A DNA stretch of 64,000 nucleotides from Roseburia sp. (lineage in GTDB: Bacteria > Bacteroidota > Bacteroidia > Bacteroidales > Bacteroidaceae): contig JAMPEL010000002.1 of the NCBI GenBank assembly GCA_023665185.1, positions 1 to 64,000 of the forward strand. The letters are read 5' to 3'. A model generated the notes under the pieces. That model searched no databases. It worked only from the letters and a program-made list of their open reading frames with translations, and had not been told where the DNA came from. The position numbers and the translations under genes were made by a program. Position 1 is the stretch's first letter, and each line of letters starts with the position of its first letter. Below, piece after piece: positions 52,085 through 62,216 of the stretch.

Positions 52085-52180
52085 TATTGGTTGTGTTAAA
52101 ATGAATGGTTTTGGTAATTTGCTGTAGCTTATTGTTACTTGTTCGCGTGTTTTTGTGAACTTTTTGTTTAGTGAACGCGG

Positions 52181-52327
52181 ATGAGGATACCTATATCTGC
52201 CGACAGAAACTGCATCTCGCAGAGCCTGTTTGAGAGGCTGTTTGACGCAGGCATACAGTTGGAGACAGGTAACGGGGTGGGCATATCGGACAAGCCCATG
52301 CCCTTTCATGACAAGATGGCGGCATAG
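52181..52327 (+). pseudogene. Probable IS982-like transposase remnant
   Basis: A 48-codon frame (MRIPISADRNCISQSLFERL...) containing LFERLFDAGIQLETG and SDKPMPFHDKM. These resemble the part of IS982-type DDE transposases that reads LFxxLFxxGIQLITKxxxNMK...xxPMxxxDKxxLRKR. It stops at a TAG before the RKR segment and nothing recognisable lies upstream, so it is a fragment. Similarity is from memory of the family pattern. Confidence 0.4.
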
Positions 52328-52414
52328 ACGATATACATGCTCCGTGCGTAAAAATGTCAGTTTTGTCCTGTTTTCTGTCTCGCTTAGTCCTATACTAAAT
52401 GCTATGTCCTATAT

Positions 52415-52422
52415 TATCTTTG
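52415..52422 (+). promoter_or_regulatory. Fucosidase gene promoter -7 box (TATCTTTG)
   Basis: Exact TAnnTTTG match followed by GC; leader of about 50 nt. Confidence 0.6.
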
Positions 52423-52477
52423 CACCATATAACCCAACTTATACTTGGTAAACCTTATTTTATAACGAACTGTTTAT

Positions 52478-54160
52478 ATGATGAATAAAAAATTGCTTTT
52501 GGCTTGTGCGGTGATATGTGGCACAAGCATTCACGCTCAACAAACATATCAGGTGCCAGTGAGTGAGGCGCAGGAGAGGATGCAGACCGGAGAGTATGAG
52601 CCTACATGGGAATCGCTGAGGCAATATCAGGTGCCGGAATGGTTCCGTGACGTGAAGTTCGGCATTTGGGCGCATTGGGGTGCTCAGTGTGTGGAGGGTT
52701 CGGGCGATTGGATGGCGCGCGAGATGTATATGGAAGGCTCTGGAAAATATAACTATCATCGCGAGCATTACGGACATCAGTCGGAGTTTGGCTATAAGGA
52801 CATTCTTCCCCTTTTCAAGGCGGAGAGCTGGAATCCCGATGCTTTGGTGAAGTTCTATAAGGAATGCGGCGCCGAATATTTCTTTGCGTTAGGCAATCAT
52901 CATGACAATTACGACCTTTGGGATTCTCAATATCAGGAGTGGAACTCCATGAATATAGGTCCTAAGCGTGACATATTGGCAGAATGGGCTGCCGCTGCCA
53001 AAAAGTATGGGCTACCTTTCGGCATCAGTTTCCATGCCGACCATGCGTGGACATGGTTTGAGCCTTCCCGCCGTTTTGACATGAAAGGCGAGATGCGGGG
53101 CAAACTGTATGACGGATGGCTGACGAAGGAAGACGGATATAAGCCGAATGCCGATGGAAGCGAGAAATGGTGGAAGGGGCTTGACCCGCAGAATCTGTAT
53201 GCGCAGAACCACGACATGAGCCGCGACACTTGGGACAATGGTGCCATTCACCGCCAGTGGGGATGGGAAAACGGAGCCTGTCCTCCAAGCACTGAGTTCG
53301 CGACCAACTTCTACAACCGCACACTGGATGCCATCAACCGCTATAATCCCGACCTTATTTATTTCGATGTGACAGTGCTTCCTTTCTATCCGGTGAGCGA
53401 TGCGGGAATGAAAATTGCCACTCACATGTACAATCATCATAACGCAGTGACTGATGCCAAGACGAAAACGTCCAATCCGGCTAAGGCAACCCGTAATCCG
53501 GGAGTGGTGTTCGGCAAGATTCTTACTGACGAGCAGAAAGAAGCGTTGGTTTGGGATGTGGAGCGTGGCGCGCCAAATCAGATTATGGAACGTCCGTGGC
53601 AGTGTTGCAACTGTATCGGCGACTGGCATTACAACACTGCAACTTATGAGAATGGATGGTATAAGTCGGCAACCACAATAGTGAAGCTTCTTGTCGATAT
53701 TGTCAGCAAAAACGGAAACATGCTTCTTTCTGTGCCTTTGCGTGCCGACGGTACTTTCGATGAGAAGGAGGAAGCGATTCTTAAGGATTTTGCGGCATGG
53801 ATGAAAGTGAATAAGGAGAGCATCATTGCCACTCGCCCGTGGAAAGTTTTTGGTGAGGGTCCTATTGCCAACTCTACCATTAATATTAATGCGCAGGGCT
53901 TTAATGACGGCAATTATGCAAAGGCAGGCAGCGATGAGATTCGTTTCACACAAAGTAAGGACGGACGCATAATCTATGCTACGGCTCTGGCTTGGCCTGA
54001 CAACATGAGCATGACCGTGAAGAGTCTGGCGGATGTGAATGTCAAGAGCGTGGAACTTTTGGGGTATGGCAAGGTGAGATATTCCCGCACGGCTGACGGG
54101 CTGGTGGTAAGTTTGCCGAAGAAGGTGAACACCATTGCTCCTGTGCTGAAAATACGATGA
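52478..54160 (+). CDS. Alpha-L-fucosidase, GH29 family
   Basis: A 560-residue secreted glycosidase (signal MMNKKLLLACAVICGTSIHAQ). The GH29 barrel begins WFRDVKFGIWAHWGAQCV. The HADHAWTWF and NHHDNYDLWDS segments line the sugar pocket, and the nucleophile is probably Asp297 in DLIYFDVTVLPF. A C-terminal beta-sandwich ends at KVNTIAPVLKIR without a T9SS-type tail, so it probably stays in the periplasm. The enzyme releases alpha-linked L-fucose from host or plant glycans. Own promoter; terminator 54195-54229. Confidence 0.9.
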   Translation: MMNKKLLLACAVICGTSIHAQQTYQVPVSEAQERMQTGEYEPTWESLRQYQVPEWFRDVKFGIWAHWGAQCVEGSGDWMAREMYMEGSGKYNYHREHYGHQSEFGYKDILPLFKAESWNPDALVKFYKECGAEYFFALGNHHDNYDLWDSQYQEWNSMNIGPKRDILAEWAAAAKKYGLPFGISFHADHAWTWFEPSRRFDMKGEMRGKLYDGWLTKEDGYKPNADGSEKWWKGLDPQNLYAQNHDMSRDTWDNGAIHRQWGWENGACPPSTEFATNFYNRTLDAINRYNPDLIYFDVTVLPFYPVSDAGMKIATHMYNHHNAVTDAKTKTSNPAKATRNPGVVFGKILTDEQKEALVWDVERGAPNQIMERPWQCCNCIGDWHYNTATYENGWYKSATTIVKLLVDIVSKNGNMLLSVPLRADGTFDEKEEAILKDFAAWMKVNKESIIATRPWKVFGEGPIANSTININAQGFNDGNYAKAGSDEIRFTQSKDGRIIYATALAWPDNMSMTVKSLADVNVKSVELLGYGKVRYSRTADGLVVSLPKKVNTIAPVLKIR

Positions 54161-54194
54161 TTTAGATTCTCAATAGTATATTTATATATAATGT

Positions 54195-54229
54195 GGGCGC
54201 ATCTGGCAAAAGTGTTGTCAGATGCGCCC
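54195..54229 (+). terminator. Terminator hairpin after the fucosidase gene
   Basis: Perfect 11-bp stem GGGCGCATCTG / CAGATGCGCCC with a 13-nt loop. A second small inverted repeat follows (GCATATATG 54233-54241 with 54250-54258). Confidence 0.7.
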
Positions 54230-54356
54230 GTTGCATATATGTCTTTTTCCATATATGCTTGTTTTCTTATGCCGCTCTTGAGAAATATTTTTTGAAAAAT
54301 CGTGCTTTTTTTGAAAAAAAGGTTGGTTGATGTTTTGCCCTCTAATCCTTTTTGTA

Positions 54357-54364
54357 TTAATTTG
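54357..54364 (+). promoter_or_regulatory. Promoter -7 box (TTAATTTG) for the gene at 54394
   Basis: One mismatch to TAnnTTTG, with TTTG at 54333-54336 (20-bp spacing). Confidence 0.4.
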
Positions 54365-54393
54365 CATCCAATTCAAAAATTAATAAATCAATT

Positions 54394-57222
54394 ATGCTTA
54401 TGAGGAAAAATTACTTTTTCAGAAGTCTCCTTACTTTGTTGGTGCTGACATTGTGGGGAGTCGCAAAGGCTGATGTAATCAGTTCTGTTTTTACGAACAC
54501 GAATTTGGCTGTGGGCAGCGGCGAGTTGGAATGGACAAGCACTGTCATGCCTGGATATGTTGACAATCCTGCTGCGAGTGCTTCTTATGCGCCGAGAGGT
54601 GTACAGTTTGGAACATCGAGCAAGCCTGCTGGTGTCTTTACTATGGCTTCTGTCTCTTCTCTTACAAAGGTGACAGAGGTGAAGGTGACAGCGTCTGCTT
54701 CCGGAACGGGCAATACGCTTGCTGTGAAAGTGGGCGATACGGATTTCGCTGGTGACGGTGCTATCTTGAACGGTACAGCAAATGCCAATTCTGTATATAC
54801 TTTTACCGGCGAGGCTACAGACGGTCTGATTACTATTACTGTTGATGATAACACAAAGGCAGTATATATTAAGTCTATTGAGGTGACATACGTGAATGAG
54901 GGAGGTGAGACTCCTGACGTGCCTCAGCCTGTTGTAGTGGCGGCACCTGTATTCTCTCCTGCAACTGGCTTTTCTACAAATGACAGTTATTTTGCCAATA
55001 CAGTGGACGTGACAATTGAGGCAGAGGAAGGACTTACCATATATTATACAATTGACGGCACAGACCCAACTGTGGAGTCGGCTGTATATTCTGAGCCTAT
55101 CAACATCTCAGTTACAGACGAGAATGTGTATATGACTGTCAAGGCTATTGCTGTAGATGGCGAGGGCAATAAGAGTGAGGTTGTTTCTTCCAAATACAAC
55201 GTGATTGTTGTTAAGCCAATGGATGTACCGGAAGGTTGCGTTGGTTTCGACTTTATCATGAATCCGTGGGGTTTTGTGCTTGGTGAGAACCTTAATGTTG
55301 AGGAGCCTATTGCTCAGGATGGTGTTTTGCTGACTATTGACAATGGTACAGCTTCTACTTCGGCTCGTACATGGGAGTATAATGCGGGCGGTCAGTTGCG
55401 TATGTATAAAGATTCTTCATTTACTCTTTCAGCTCCGGCAGGAAAGGTTATTACCGGTGTCAGCTTCAATAAGGGTAATGATGGCACGCTTTCTACAGAA
55501 CAGGGCAGTTTGAACGATGGCAATAACGAGTGGAGCGGAATGGAAAGCAGTGTAACTTTCGCTGTTACTGTAAATATCCGAATCAATACAATCCTCGTGA
55601 CCCTTGCCGATGGAGAGGCTGTCTATGTAGAGGCTCCGGTAATTGCTCCGGCTACGGGCACTTATTATGACGCCCAGACTGTAACAATTACAGCAGGCGA
55701 GGGATTGACTGTGTATTATTATACAGACGGTGATGCAGAGTCGGCTGAAGAGTATGCTGAACCGTTTGTTGTTTCAGAGACGACTACAGTGGCTGCATGG
55801 GCTGTAGACGCTGCCGGCAACAAGAGCAATGTGGTTACTTCTGTGCTTACTATTGAGTCATTGCCTGAGTATGCGACTATTGCGGCTATGAAAGAGGCTG
55901 CTACCGCTACTAAGACTAAGGCTGTGGCAAAGTTTGAGAACCTTTTGGTGACAGGTGTGGCAAAGACAAGTCTCTATGTCAGCAACGGCACTGACGGTTT
56001 CTTGTTCTACGGTGTGACTCCTACAGTGAAGAAGGGCGACAGAATTAGCGGTACAATTGTTGGCGACTTGTATCTTTACAGTGGATTGACAGAAATGGCT
56101 GTCACTGATTATTCAGGTGTTACTGTTGTGTCGGAAGACAATGAGGTGGCTCCTGTAGTAGTTACGATTGCTGATCTTGTGAGCGGTACAGGAATTAAAG
56201 ATTATGAGAATGAGTTTGTCCGCTTGGAGGACGTGGCTTTTGCAGCAGAGGGACTGACAAGCAAGAATGTTACATTGGTTGATGAGTCTGACAACGAGGT
56301 GATTCTTCGTGACAACTTCGGTGTGCTTACTGATATGGTGTTCGATACGGGCAAATCTTATAATGTAAATGTATTTGTAGCAAACTACAATGGTACGGTT
56401 CAGCTTTACCCGCTGACAGCCGGAGATGTTCAGATTATCACCGAACTGGCTGTGCCTGAGTCGGTATGGGAAAATGAGTCTGTCGTATTGTTGGCAGGTG
56501 ATGCACGCGAAATCCAGAACAAGTTTACCACAACTTCTGACGGTGCGGTGACATATACCTCAACAGACGAGTCTGTAGTTGTAGTTGACGAGAACGGAAA
56601 TCTTACATGGGTGGCAGACGGTGTGGCAACTATATACGCTGAGACAGCCGAGACTGAGAACTATCTTGCAAGCAAGGTCGGTTTTGTATTTGCCGCAATC
56701 AGTGGCTCAGGTACTCTTGAAGCACCTTATACTGTGGCTGACGCTCAGTTCCTGAACGGCACTCAGTATCTTACAGGCGAGAAAGTCTGGGTCAAGGCTT
56801 CTGTTGTAGGTTATGTGGACGGACAGAACATCAACAGCGGTGCTATATTTGAGGCTCCTTCTGCTGAGGACGGACTCAAGACTAATTTGTTGCTTGCCGA
56901 CAATCAGGATGAGACAGAGACAGCAAAATGTCTTCCTGTGCAGCTTCCTGCCGGATTCGTAAGAGAAGGTGTACAGGTTTCAAGCACTTATAAGTCTGTT
57001 GTATGGCTCTACGGAAACATTGAGAAATATTTTGGTGTTGCAGGTCTCAAGACAGTGACTGACTACAGCTTCGACGGAAATGAGCTTGCTACCGGTATCA
57101 ACGGTATTGAAGCGGGGAACGCAGCTCCTAAGTCAATCTACACACTTGCCGGACAGAAGGTGAGCACAGTGACTAAGGGCGGTATTTACATCATTGACGG
57201 AAAGAAGGTACTTGTAAAGTAA
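54394..57222 (+). CDS. Secreted multidomain protein with chitobiase-C-like and DUF6359-like domains, T9SS-like tail
   Basis: A 942-residue exported protein (signal MLMRKNYFFRSLLTLLVLTLWGVAKA). Domains as seen: an N-terminal beta domain (about 28-165); two chitobiase/beta-hexosaminidase C-terminal-type domains (about 185-270 with YYTIDGTDPTVESAVYSEP, and about 420-495 with TVYYYTDGDAESAEEYAEP); an OB-fold-like region (about 500-690); a Big_2-like segment (TYTSTDESVVVVDENGNLTW); and a DUF6359-like domain (LEAPYTVADAQFLNGTQYL, about 770-905). The tail (SIYTLAGQKVSTVTKGGIYIIDGKKVLVK) is a typical short Prevotella-type T9SS sorting end. No catalytic domain recognised; surface binding is likely. 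Confidence 0.75.
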   Translation: MLMRKNYFFRSLLTLLVLTLWGVAKADVISSVFTNTNLAVGSGELEWTSTVMPGYVDNPAASASYAPRGVQFGTSSKPAGVFTMASVSSLTKVTEVKVTASASGTGNTLAVKVGDTDFAGDGAILNGTANANSVYTFTGEATDGLITITVDDNTKAVYIKSIEVTYVNEGGETPDVPQPVVVAAPVFSPATGFSTNDSYFANTVDVTIEAEEGLTIYYTIDGTDPTVESAVYSEPINISVTDENVYMTVKAIAVDGEGNKSEVVSSKYNVIVVKPMDVPEGCVGFDFIMNPWGFVLGENLNVEEPIAQDGVLLTIDNGTASTSARTWEYNAGGQLRMYKDSSFTLSAPAGKVITGVSFNKGNDGTLSTEQGSLNDGNNEWSGMESSVTFAVTVNIRINTILVTLADGEAVYVEAPVIAPATGTYYDAQTVTITAGEGLTVYYYTDGDAESAEEYAEPFVVSETTTVAAWAVDAAGNKSNVVTSVLTIESLPEYATIAAMKEAATATKTKAVAKFENLLVTGVAKTSLYVSNGTDGFLFYGVTPTVKKGDRISGTIVGDLYLYSGLTEMAVTDYSGVTVVSEDNEVAPVVVTIADLVSGTGIKDYENEFVRLEDVAFAAEGLTSKNVTLVDESDNEVILRDNFGVLTDMVFDTGKSYNVNVFVANYNGTVQLYPLTAGDVQIITELAVPESVWENESVVLLAGDAREIQNKFTTTSDGAVTYTSTDESVVVVDENGNLTWVADGVATIYAETAETENYLASKVGFVFAAISGSGTLEAPYTVADAQFLNGTQYLTGEKVWVKASVVGYVDGQNINSGAIFEAPSAEDGLKTNLLLADNQDETETAKCLPVQLPAGFVREGVQVSSTYKSVVWLYGNIEKYFGVAGLKTVTDYSFDGNELATGINGIEAGNAAPKSIYTLAGQKVSTVTKGGIYIIDGKKVLVK

Positions 57223-57244
57223 TTTCCATATTTTGAAAAGGATT

Positions 57245-57289
57245 CCTCCGGCACCTCCTTGTGGAAAAGGAAGAGCCGGAGGACTTTTT
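57245..57289 (+). terminator. Intrinsic terminator
   Basis: Eight-base stem CCTCCGGC (57245-57252) with GCCGGAGG (57275-57282) followed by ACTTTTT. Confidence 0.8.
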
Positions 57290-57379
57290 ATGCGGGCTTG
57301 CGGAGCTTTTTACAAGCGTCCGGAGCGGCGGAAAGTTGCGAAAAGACCGTGGAGTGTTGAATCTTAAAACTGTATTTTG

Positions 57380-58846
57380 ATGAAAAAGGAACGAATCTTA
57401 TTAATGGCATTTGCCGTGTCTATTTCTTTTTGTGCGAAGGCGCAGATTCCGGATGGATATTACAGGGAAGCAGACGGGAAGAACGGGGCGGAACTGAAAA
57501 GTGCTCTTTATGACGTGATAGGGAATCACAAGGTGCTTTCGTATAGTGACCTTTGGGCTGCGTATGAGACAACGGATGTGGTTCCGGGAACATACGACCA
57601 GGTTTATGACTTGTTCTCGACAAAGGAAAACTATTATTCGACTTCAGCTCATGGCGCAGACTTTAACCGTGAGCATGTGGTGCCCCAAAGCTGGTGGGGC
57701 GGTGGAAATCTGAGTAATGCCTATTCAGATGTCTTCAATGTACTGCCCTCGGAGTCGGCAGCCAATACTGCAAAAAGCAATTATCCGTTGGGAAAGATAA
57801 CCGGTGCGGTGATATACGACAACGGTAGGATGCGGGTTGGCAAATCATCGGAAAGTGGTGGTGCCCCTTATGTGTTTGAGCCTTATGATGAGTTCAAGGG
57901 CGATTTTGCACGTATATATATGTATGTCGCCACTTGTTATAAGAAAAATTCTTGGACTCAGACAAATTACAGCTTCCTGCCCGGTGTCAGCGAATACCCG
58001 ACTTTGCAGTCATGGATAATCCCACTGCTGCTTCAGTGGAACCGTCTCGACCCTGTAAGTGAGAGAGAAATAGAACGTCAGGAGGCTGTTTATGGCATAC
58101 AGTACAATCGTAATCCGTTTGTGGATTATCCTATTCTTGCGGAATATGTATGGGGCGACAGTGTGGCGGTTGATTTTGATTTGGAGACAGCCGTGCCGCA
58201 TTTGAGCGCGCCGTACACAGGCGAAGGCGGCAATGAGGGAGGCGATAATCCGCCTGCGGATGATTCCGGCATAGACAACTTGATTTTCTGCGAGACATTC
58301 GATGATTTGGGTTCAGGAAACGATTATGCCTCCAACGGCTCATCTGTAGAATGGAATGGCAATGATAATATAGTGGCGGTGTCGGCAGTGTATTGTGCCG
58401 GAAACGCTGTGAAATTAGGCACGGCGAAGAAAACCGGATTGATGACAACGAAGCCGATTGAGTATGATGGTGGCAGATTGCGTGTGGAAGTAGACGTGAA
58501 AGGATGGACGAGCATTGAAGGGGATGTTTCGGTTACTGTCAGTGGGGCGGAAGAGCAAGTCTATGATTATTCATCGACAATGAATGACGCATACGAGACA
58601 GCCTCTTTGGTGTTTACCGGAGTGGCGGGCAATCCGTCTGTCACAGTGGCGACAACTGCCAAACGCTGCTTTATAGGTGCTTTGCGTGTGTACGGTGAAA
58701 GCGAGGCGGACGCTGTGTCGGTCGTAAGAAAGGACAAGGTTGCGGATGATGAGGCTTATTACACTCTTTCCGGACAGCGGCTCAATTCCAAACCGCAGCA
58801 AAGAGGAATATACATACATTGCGGCAAAAAGATTGTGGTGAGATAG
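57380..58846 (+). CDS. Secreted endonuclease I with T9SS-like tail
   Basis: A 488-residue exported nuclease (signal MKKERILLMAFAVSISFCAKAQ). The endonuclease I (EndA/NucM) His-Me finger domain carries the catalytic His99 in FNREHVVPQSWW, then DVFNVLPSESAANTAKSNYPLG with the metal Asn and the domain-closing YMYVATCYKK. A Gly/Asp-rich linker (EGGNEGGDNPPADD) leads to a lectin-like beta domain and a short sorting tail (YYTLSGQRLNS...RGIYIHCGKKIVVR). It degrades extracellular DNA, probably for nutrition. ATG 57380 is used; the upstream TTG at 57377 is not needed. Shares the tail type with the preceding gene, from which it is separated by a terminator. Confidence 0.88.
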   Translation: MKKERILLMAFAVSISFCAKAQIPDGYYREADGKNGAELKSALYDVIGNHKVLSYSDLWAAYETTDVVPGTYDQVYDLFSTKENYYSTSAHGADFNREHVVPQSWWGGGNLSNAYSDVFNVLPSESAANTAKSNYPLGKITGAVIYDNGRMRVGKSSESGGAPYVFEPYDEFKGDFARIYMYVATCYKKNSWTQTNYSFLPGVSEYPTLQSWIIPLLLQWNRLDPVSEREIERQEAVYGIQYNRNPFVDYPILAEYVWGDSVAVDFDLETAVPHLSAPYTGEGGNEGGDNPPADDSGIDNLIFCETFDDLGSGNDYASNGSSVEWNGNDNIVAVSAVYCAGNAVKLGTAKKTGLMTTKPIEYDGGRLRVEVDVKGWTSIEGDVSVTVSGAEEQVYDYSSTMNDAYETASLVFTGVAGNPSVTVATTAKRCFIGALRVYGESEADAVSVVRKDKVADDEAYYTLSGQRLNSKPQQRGIYIHCGKKIVVR

Positions 58847-58867
58847 TGTACGCTGTCTCGTTGGAGA

Positions 58868-58912
58868 GAAGAATGGGAAGTTTCGTCATGCAGGCGGAAC
58901 TTCCCATTCTTC
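58868..58912. terminator. Hairpin terminator after endonuclease I
   Basis: Perfect 15-bp stem GAAGAATGGGAAGTT (58868-58882) with 58898-58912 and a 15-nt loop. Confidence 0.7.
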
Positions 58913-59007
58913 TTGTGTGTGGTTTGAATACAGGGAGCTGCTCCCGGAAATGAGTGCCGGAAGTTTTCTTGTAAGGGCTTATGGTCTTGCTTTCAGATTC
59001 TAAATAC

Positions 59008-59038
59008 GACAAAATGTCTTTTAGTCTGTCAAAATGGC
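59008..59038. promoter_or_regulatory. Paired 11-bp motif upstream of clpB
   Basis: GACAAAATGTC (59008-59018) and GTCAAAATGGC (59028-59038) are near-identical and exactly 20 bp apart, so they lie on the same face of the helix. They sit 115-145 bp before clpB. Possible stress-regulator operator; the regulator is unknown. Confidence 0.4.
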
Positions 59039-59152
59039 AGTGTGAACAATGCGGGTATGTTGTTTGTTTTTATGAAGTCGTGATAATCGACAAAAATAGT
59101 CGTAATAATAGAAAAGGACAAACGAGGATAAATATAAAGAAAGGAGAAATAT

Positions 59153-61780
59153 ATGAATTTCAACAACTTTACAATCAAAGCGCAGGAAGCCGTTCAGGAA
59201 TCGGTGAATCTTGTACAGCAGTATGGGCAGCAGGTCATAGAGCCTGCACATATAATGGCTGGGATACTTAAAGTTGGAGAGAATGTGACTAATTTCATTT
59301 TCCAGAAACTTGGTGTGAACACGCAAGCCTTCAGCCATATCATAATGAGCGAGGCTGCATCCAAACCAAAGGTCAGCGGAGGAGAGCCATACTTCAGCAG
59401 AGAGACCAATGAAGTGCTTCAGCGCGCAGTGGCATTGTCAAAGGACATGGGCGATGAGTATGTGTCGGTTGAGCCTCTTATACTCGCCCTTTTGCTTGTG
59501 AACAGCAGTGTGTCCAAAATAATGAAGGATATGGGAATGGCAGAGAAAGAACTGCGGATGGCTATCACGGAACTGCGGAATGGCGAGAAGGTGAAAAGCC
59601 AGTCGAGTGAGGACACTTATCAGTCGCTTTCAAAATATGCCACTAATCTGATAGAGCAGGCTCGAAGCGGGAAACTTGACCCTGTGATTGGACGTGATGA
59701 GGAAATCAGGCGGGTTTTGCAGATTCTGAGCAGGCGCACAAAGAACAATCCGATACTTATCGGTGAGCCGGGAACGGGAAAGACAGCCATTGTCGAGGGG
59801 CTTGCACATAGAATATTGCGTGGCGACGTGCCCGACAATCTGAAAGACAAGCAACTCTATTCGCTCGATATGGGCGCGCTGGTTGCCGGAGCCAAATATA
59901 AAGGCGAGTTTGAGGAACGCTTGAAGGCAGTCATTAATGAGGTTACAAAAAGCGAGGGCAATATTATTCTGTTTATCGATGAGATACATACACTTGTCGG
60001 TGCTGGTAAGGGCGAGGGAGCAATGGATGCCGCCAATATTTTGAAACCGGCTTTGGCACGAGGAGAATTGAGGAGTATCGGTGCTACCACGCTTGATGAG
60101 TACCAAAAATATTTTGAGAAAGACAAGGCTTTGGAGCGACGCTTTCAGACAGTGATGGTCAATGAACCGGATGTGCTCAGTGCAATCTCTATATTGCGAG
60201 GACTGAAAGAGCGTTATGAGAATCATCATAAAGTACGTATTAAGGATGAGGCTATTATTGCGGCAGTGGAGCTTTCAAACAGATACATCACAGAACGTTT
60301 TCTTCCGGATAAGGCGATAGACCTGATGGATGAGGCTGCGGCAAAGCTTCGCATGGAGCGTGATTCCGTCCCGGAGGCTTTGGATGAAATATCACGTCGG
60401 TTGAAGCAGCTTGAAATAGAACGTGAGGCGATAAAGCGTGAGGGCGATAAGGAAAAACTGGACGCGCTGAACAGGCAAATTGCCGATTTGAAAGAGGAGG
60501 AAAATTCCTATAATGCAAAGTGGAAGGCGGAACGTGAGCTGGTGAATAAAATTCAGCAGAACAAACTTCAGATTGAGCAATTGAAATTTGAGGCGGAACG
60601 TGCCGAGCGTGAAGGCAATTATGGACGGGTGGCAGAAATCCGTTACGGCAAGTTGCAGGCTCTTGAAGAGGAGATAAAGAAAATTCATGCCGATTTGCAA
60701 CAGGCTCAGGGAACGAGTGCCATGATAAAAGAGGAAGTGACAAGTGATGATATTGCAGATGTGGTGAGTCGGTGGACAGGAATCCCTGTCAGTAAAATGG
60801 TACAGAGCGAGCGCGAGAAGCTGCTGCATCTTGAAGATGAGTTGCACAAGCGCGTCATTGGGCAAGACGAGGCGATACAGGCTGTCAGTGATGCCGTGCG
60901 CCGCAGCCGTGCCGGATTGCAAGATCCTCGTCGCCCTATCGGGTCGTTCATCTTCCTGGGTACGACCGGTGTGGGCAAAACCGAATTGGCGAAGGCTTTG
61001 GCTGACTATTTATTCGATGACGAGACGCTCATGACGCGAATAGACATGAGCGAGTATCAGGAGAAGCACAGTGTGAGCCGTCTTATCGGTGCCCCTCCGG
61101 GATATGTGGGATATGATGAGGGCGGACAGTTGACAGAGGCAGTGCGACGCAAGCCTTATTCTGTCGTGCTCTTTGACGAGATTGAGAAGGCGCATCCGGA
61201 TGTGTTCAATATCCTCTTGCAGGTGCTTGATGACGGGCGTCTGACGGACAATAAGGGACGCACGGTGAATTTCAAGAATACCATTATCATTATGACATCC
61301 AATCTCGGAAGTCATCTGATACAGGAGAAGTTTGATAAATTGGCGGCTCTTGAAAAATCCGGAACGTTGTCCGCCGCGCAACTCGGCATGAAGCGGGATG
61401 AGATTTCGGAAGAGGCAAAGAGCGAGGTGCTTGCCATGCTCAAGCAGACTATACGTCCGGAGTTTCTCAACCGTATAGATGAGACAATCATGTTTTCTCC
61501 GCTTAATGAGAGCGAGATACGTCAGATTGTGAAGTTGCAGATTGACGGAGTGGAAAAGATGCTTTCAGAAAATGGAGTCAGACTCTCAGTTACGGATGCA
61601 GCAGTTGATTTTCTTGCCGATGCCGGCTTTGACCCTGAGTTTGGTGCCCGTCCGGTGAAGCGTGCGATACAGCGTTATTTGCTTAATGATTTGTCGAAGA
61701 GGCTTCTTGCCGGAGATATAGATAAGGATAAGGAGATTGTTGTAGATGTTTCCGATGCTGCACTGGTATTCAGAAACTGA
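59153..61780 (+). CDS. clpB: ATP-dependent disaggregase ClpB
   Basis: An 875-residue Hsp100 chaperone that pulls polypeptides out of aggregates with DnaK. It has an N-terminal Clp_N repeat domain (about 1-145), NBD1 with Walker A GEPGTGKT (Lys210) and Walker [11 protein letters not shown], a coiled-coil middle domain (about 405-525; [40 protein letters not shown]), NBD2 with GTTGVGKTE (Lys609) and [11 protein letters not shown], and the C-terminal small domain. The middle domain and absence of a ClpP-docking loop distinguish it from ClpA/ClpC. Length is normal. Monocistronic; terminator at 61806-61843. Confidence 0.97.
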   Translation: MNFNNFTIKAQEAVQESVNLVQQYGQQVIEPAHIMAGILKVGENVTNFIFQKLGVNTQAFSHIIMSEAASKPKVSGGEPYFSRETNEVLQRAVALSKDMGDEYVSVEPLILALLLVNSSVSKIMKDMGMAEKELRMAITELRNGEKVKSQSSEDTYQSLSKYATNLIEQARSGKLDPVIGRDEEIRRVLQILSRRTKNNPILIGEPGTGKTAIVEGLAHRILRGDVPDNLKDKQLYSLDMGALVAGAKYKGEFEERLKAVINEVTKSEGNIILFIDEIHTLVGAGKGEGAMDAANILKPALARGELRSIGATTLDEYQKYFEKDKALERRFQTVMVNEPDVLSAISILRGLKERYENHHKVRIKDEAIIAAVELSNRYITERFLPDKAIDLMDEAAAKLRMERDSVPEALDEISRRLKQLEIEREAIKREGDKEKLDALNRQIADLKEEENSYNAKWKAERELVNKIQQNKLQIEQLKFEAERAEREGNYGRVAEIRYGKLQALEEEIKKIHADLQQAQGTSAMIKEEVTSDDIADVVSRWTGIPVSKMVQSEREKLLHLEDELHKRVIGQDEAIQAVSDAVRRSRAGLQDPRRPIGSFIFLGTTGVGKTELAKALADYLFDDETLMTRIDMSEYQEKHSVSRLIGAPPGYVGYDEGGQLTEAVRRKPYSVVLFDEIEKAHPDVFNILLQVLDDGRLTDNKGRTVNFKNTIIIMTSNLGSHLIQEKFDKLAALEKSGTLSAAQLGMKRDEISEEAKSEVLAMLKQTIRPEFLNRIDETIMFSPLNESEIRQIVKLQIDGVEKMLSENGVRLSVTDAAVDFLADAGFDPEFGARPVKRAIQRYLLNDLSKRLLAGDIDKDKEIVVDVSDAALVFRN

Positions 61781-61805
61781 CCGATAAAGTTTTCAAAATG
61801 AAATG

Positions 61806-61843
61806 TTCGCCAATATGATTTGTTTTCATGTTGGCGAATTTTT
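61806..61843 (+). terminator. clpB terminator
   Basis: Stem TTCGCCAATATGA (61806-61818) with TCATGTTGGCGAA (61826-61838), one G-T pair, followed by TTTTTG. Confidence 0.8.
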
Positions 61844-62216
61844 GCTTGCCGGACATTGGCGGATTTTATTTTGTTATAGAGCTGGGTTTTGATGTTTGCT
61901 GGTGTGTCCGACAGATTCTTCCGGCTTCGGAATAACAGCTCAACCGTTCTGCAAATACGATAAGACGGCTGTATAAAGCCATTTCCACCGCGCTGAAATC
62001 TCAAATCAGCACATCTGATTATAAAACGGCAGTGCTGTTTTGAGCTTTTATGCGCTATTCCAACTTTTGCTTTACAGACAAAAAAGAAAAGTCGGCAACA
62101 AAATAAAAAACTGTCCGCTCTGTTCCCTGGCTTATCCCAAGCATAGGCATCAACATTGTGTGTTGGCACAAGTCTATAAACAACTTTATCATTAATGCCA
62201 TATCACATTTTTTTTG
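61844..62216. other. Non-coding stretch before the restriction-modification locus
   Basis: No gene seen. Base composition becomes more AT-rich towards 62.2 kb. A long minus-strand open frame here is a shadow with no family resemblance. Confidence 0.4.

Noticed and set aside
53012..53953. Minus-strand frame (313 codons) opposite the fucosidase gene
   Set aside because: Shadow frame; the GH29 gene is complete and convincing.
61675..62169. Minus-strand frame across the clpB end and the gap before the restriction locus
   Set aside because: Overlaps the clpB 3' end and terminator; no family resemblance.
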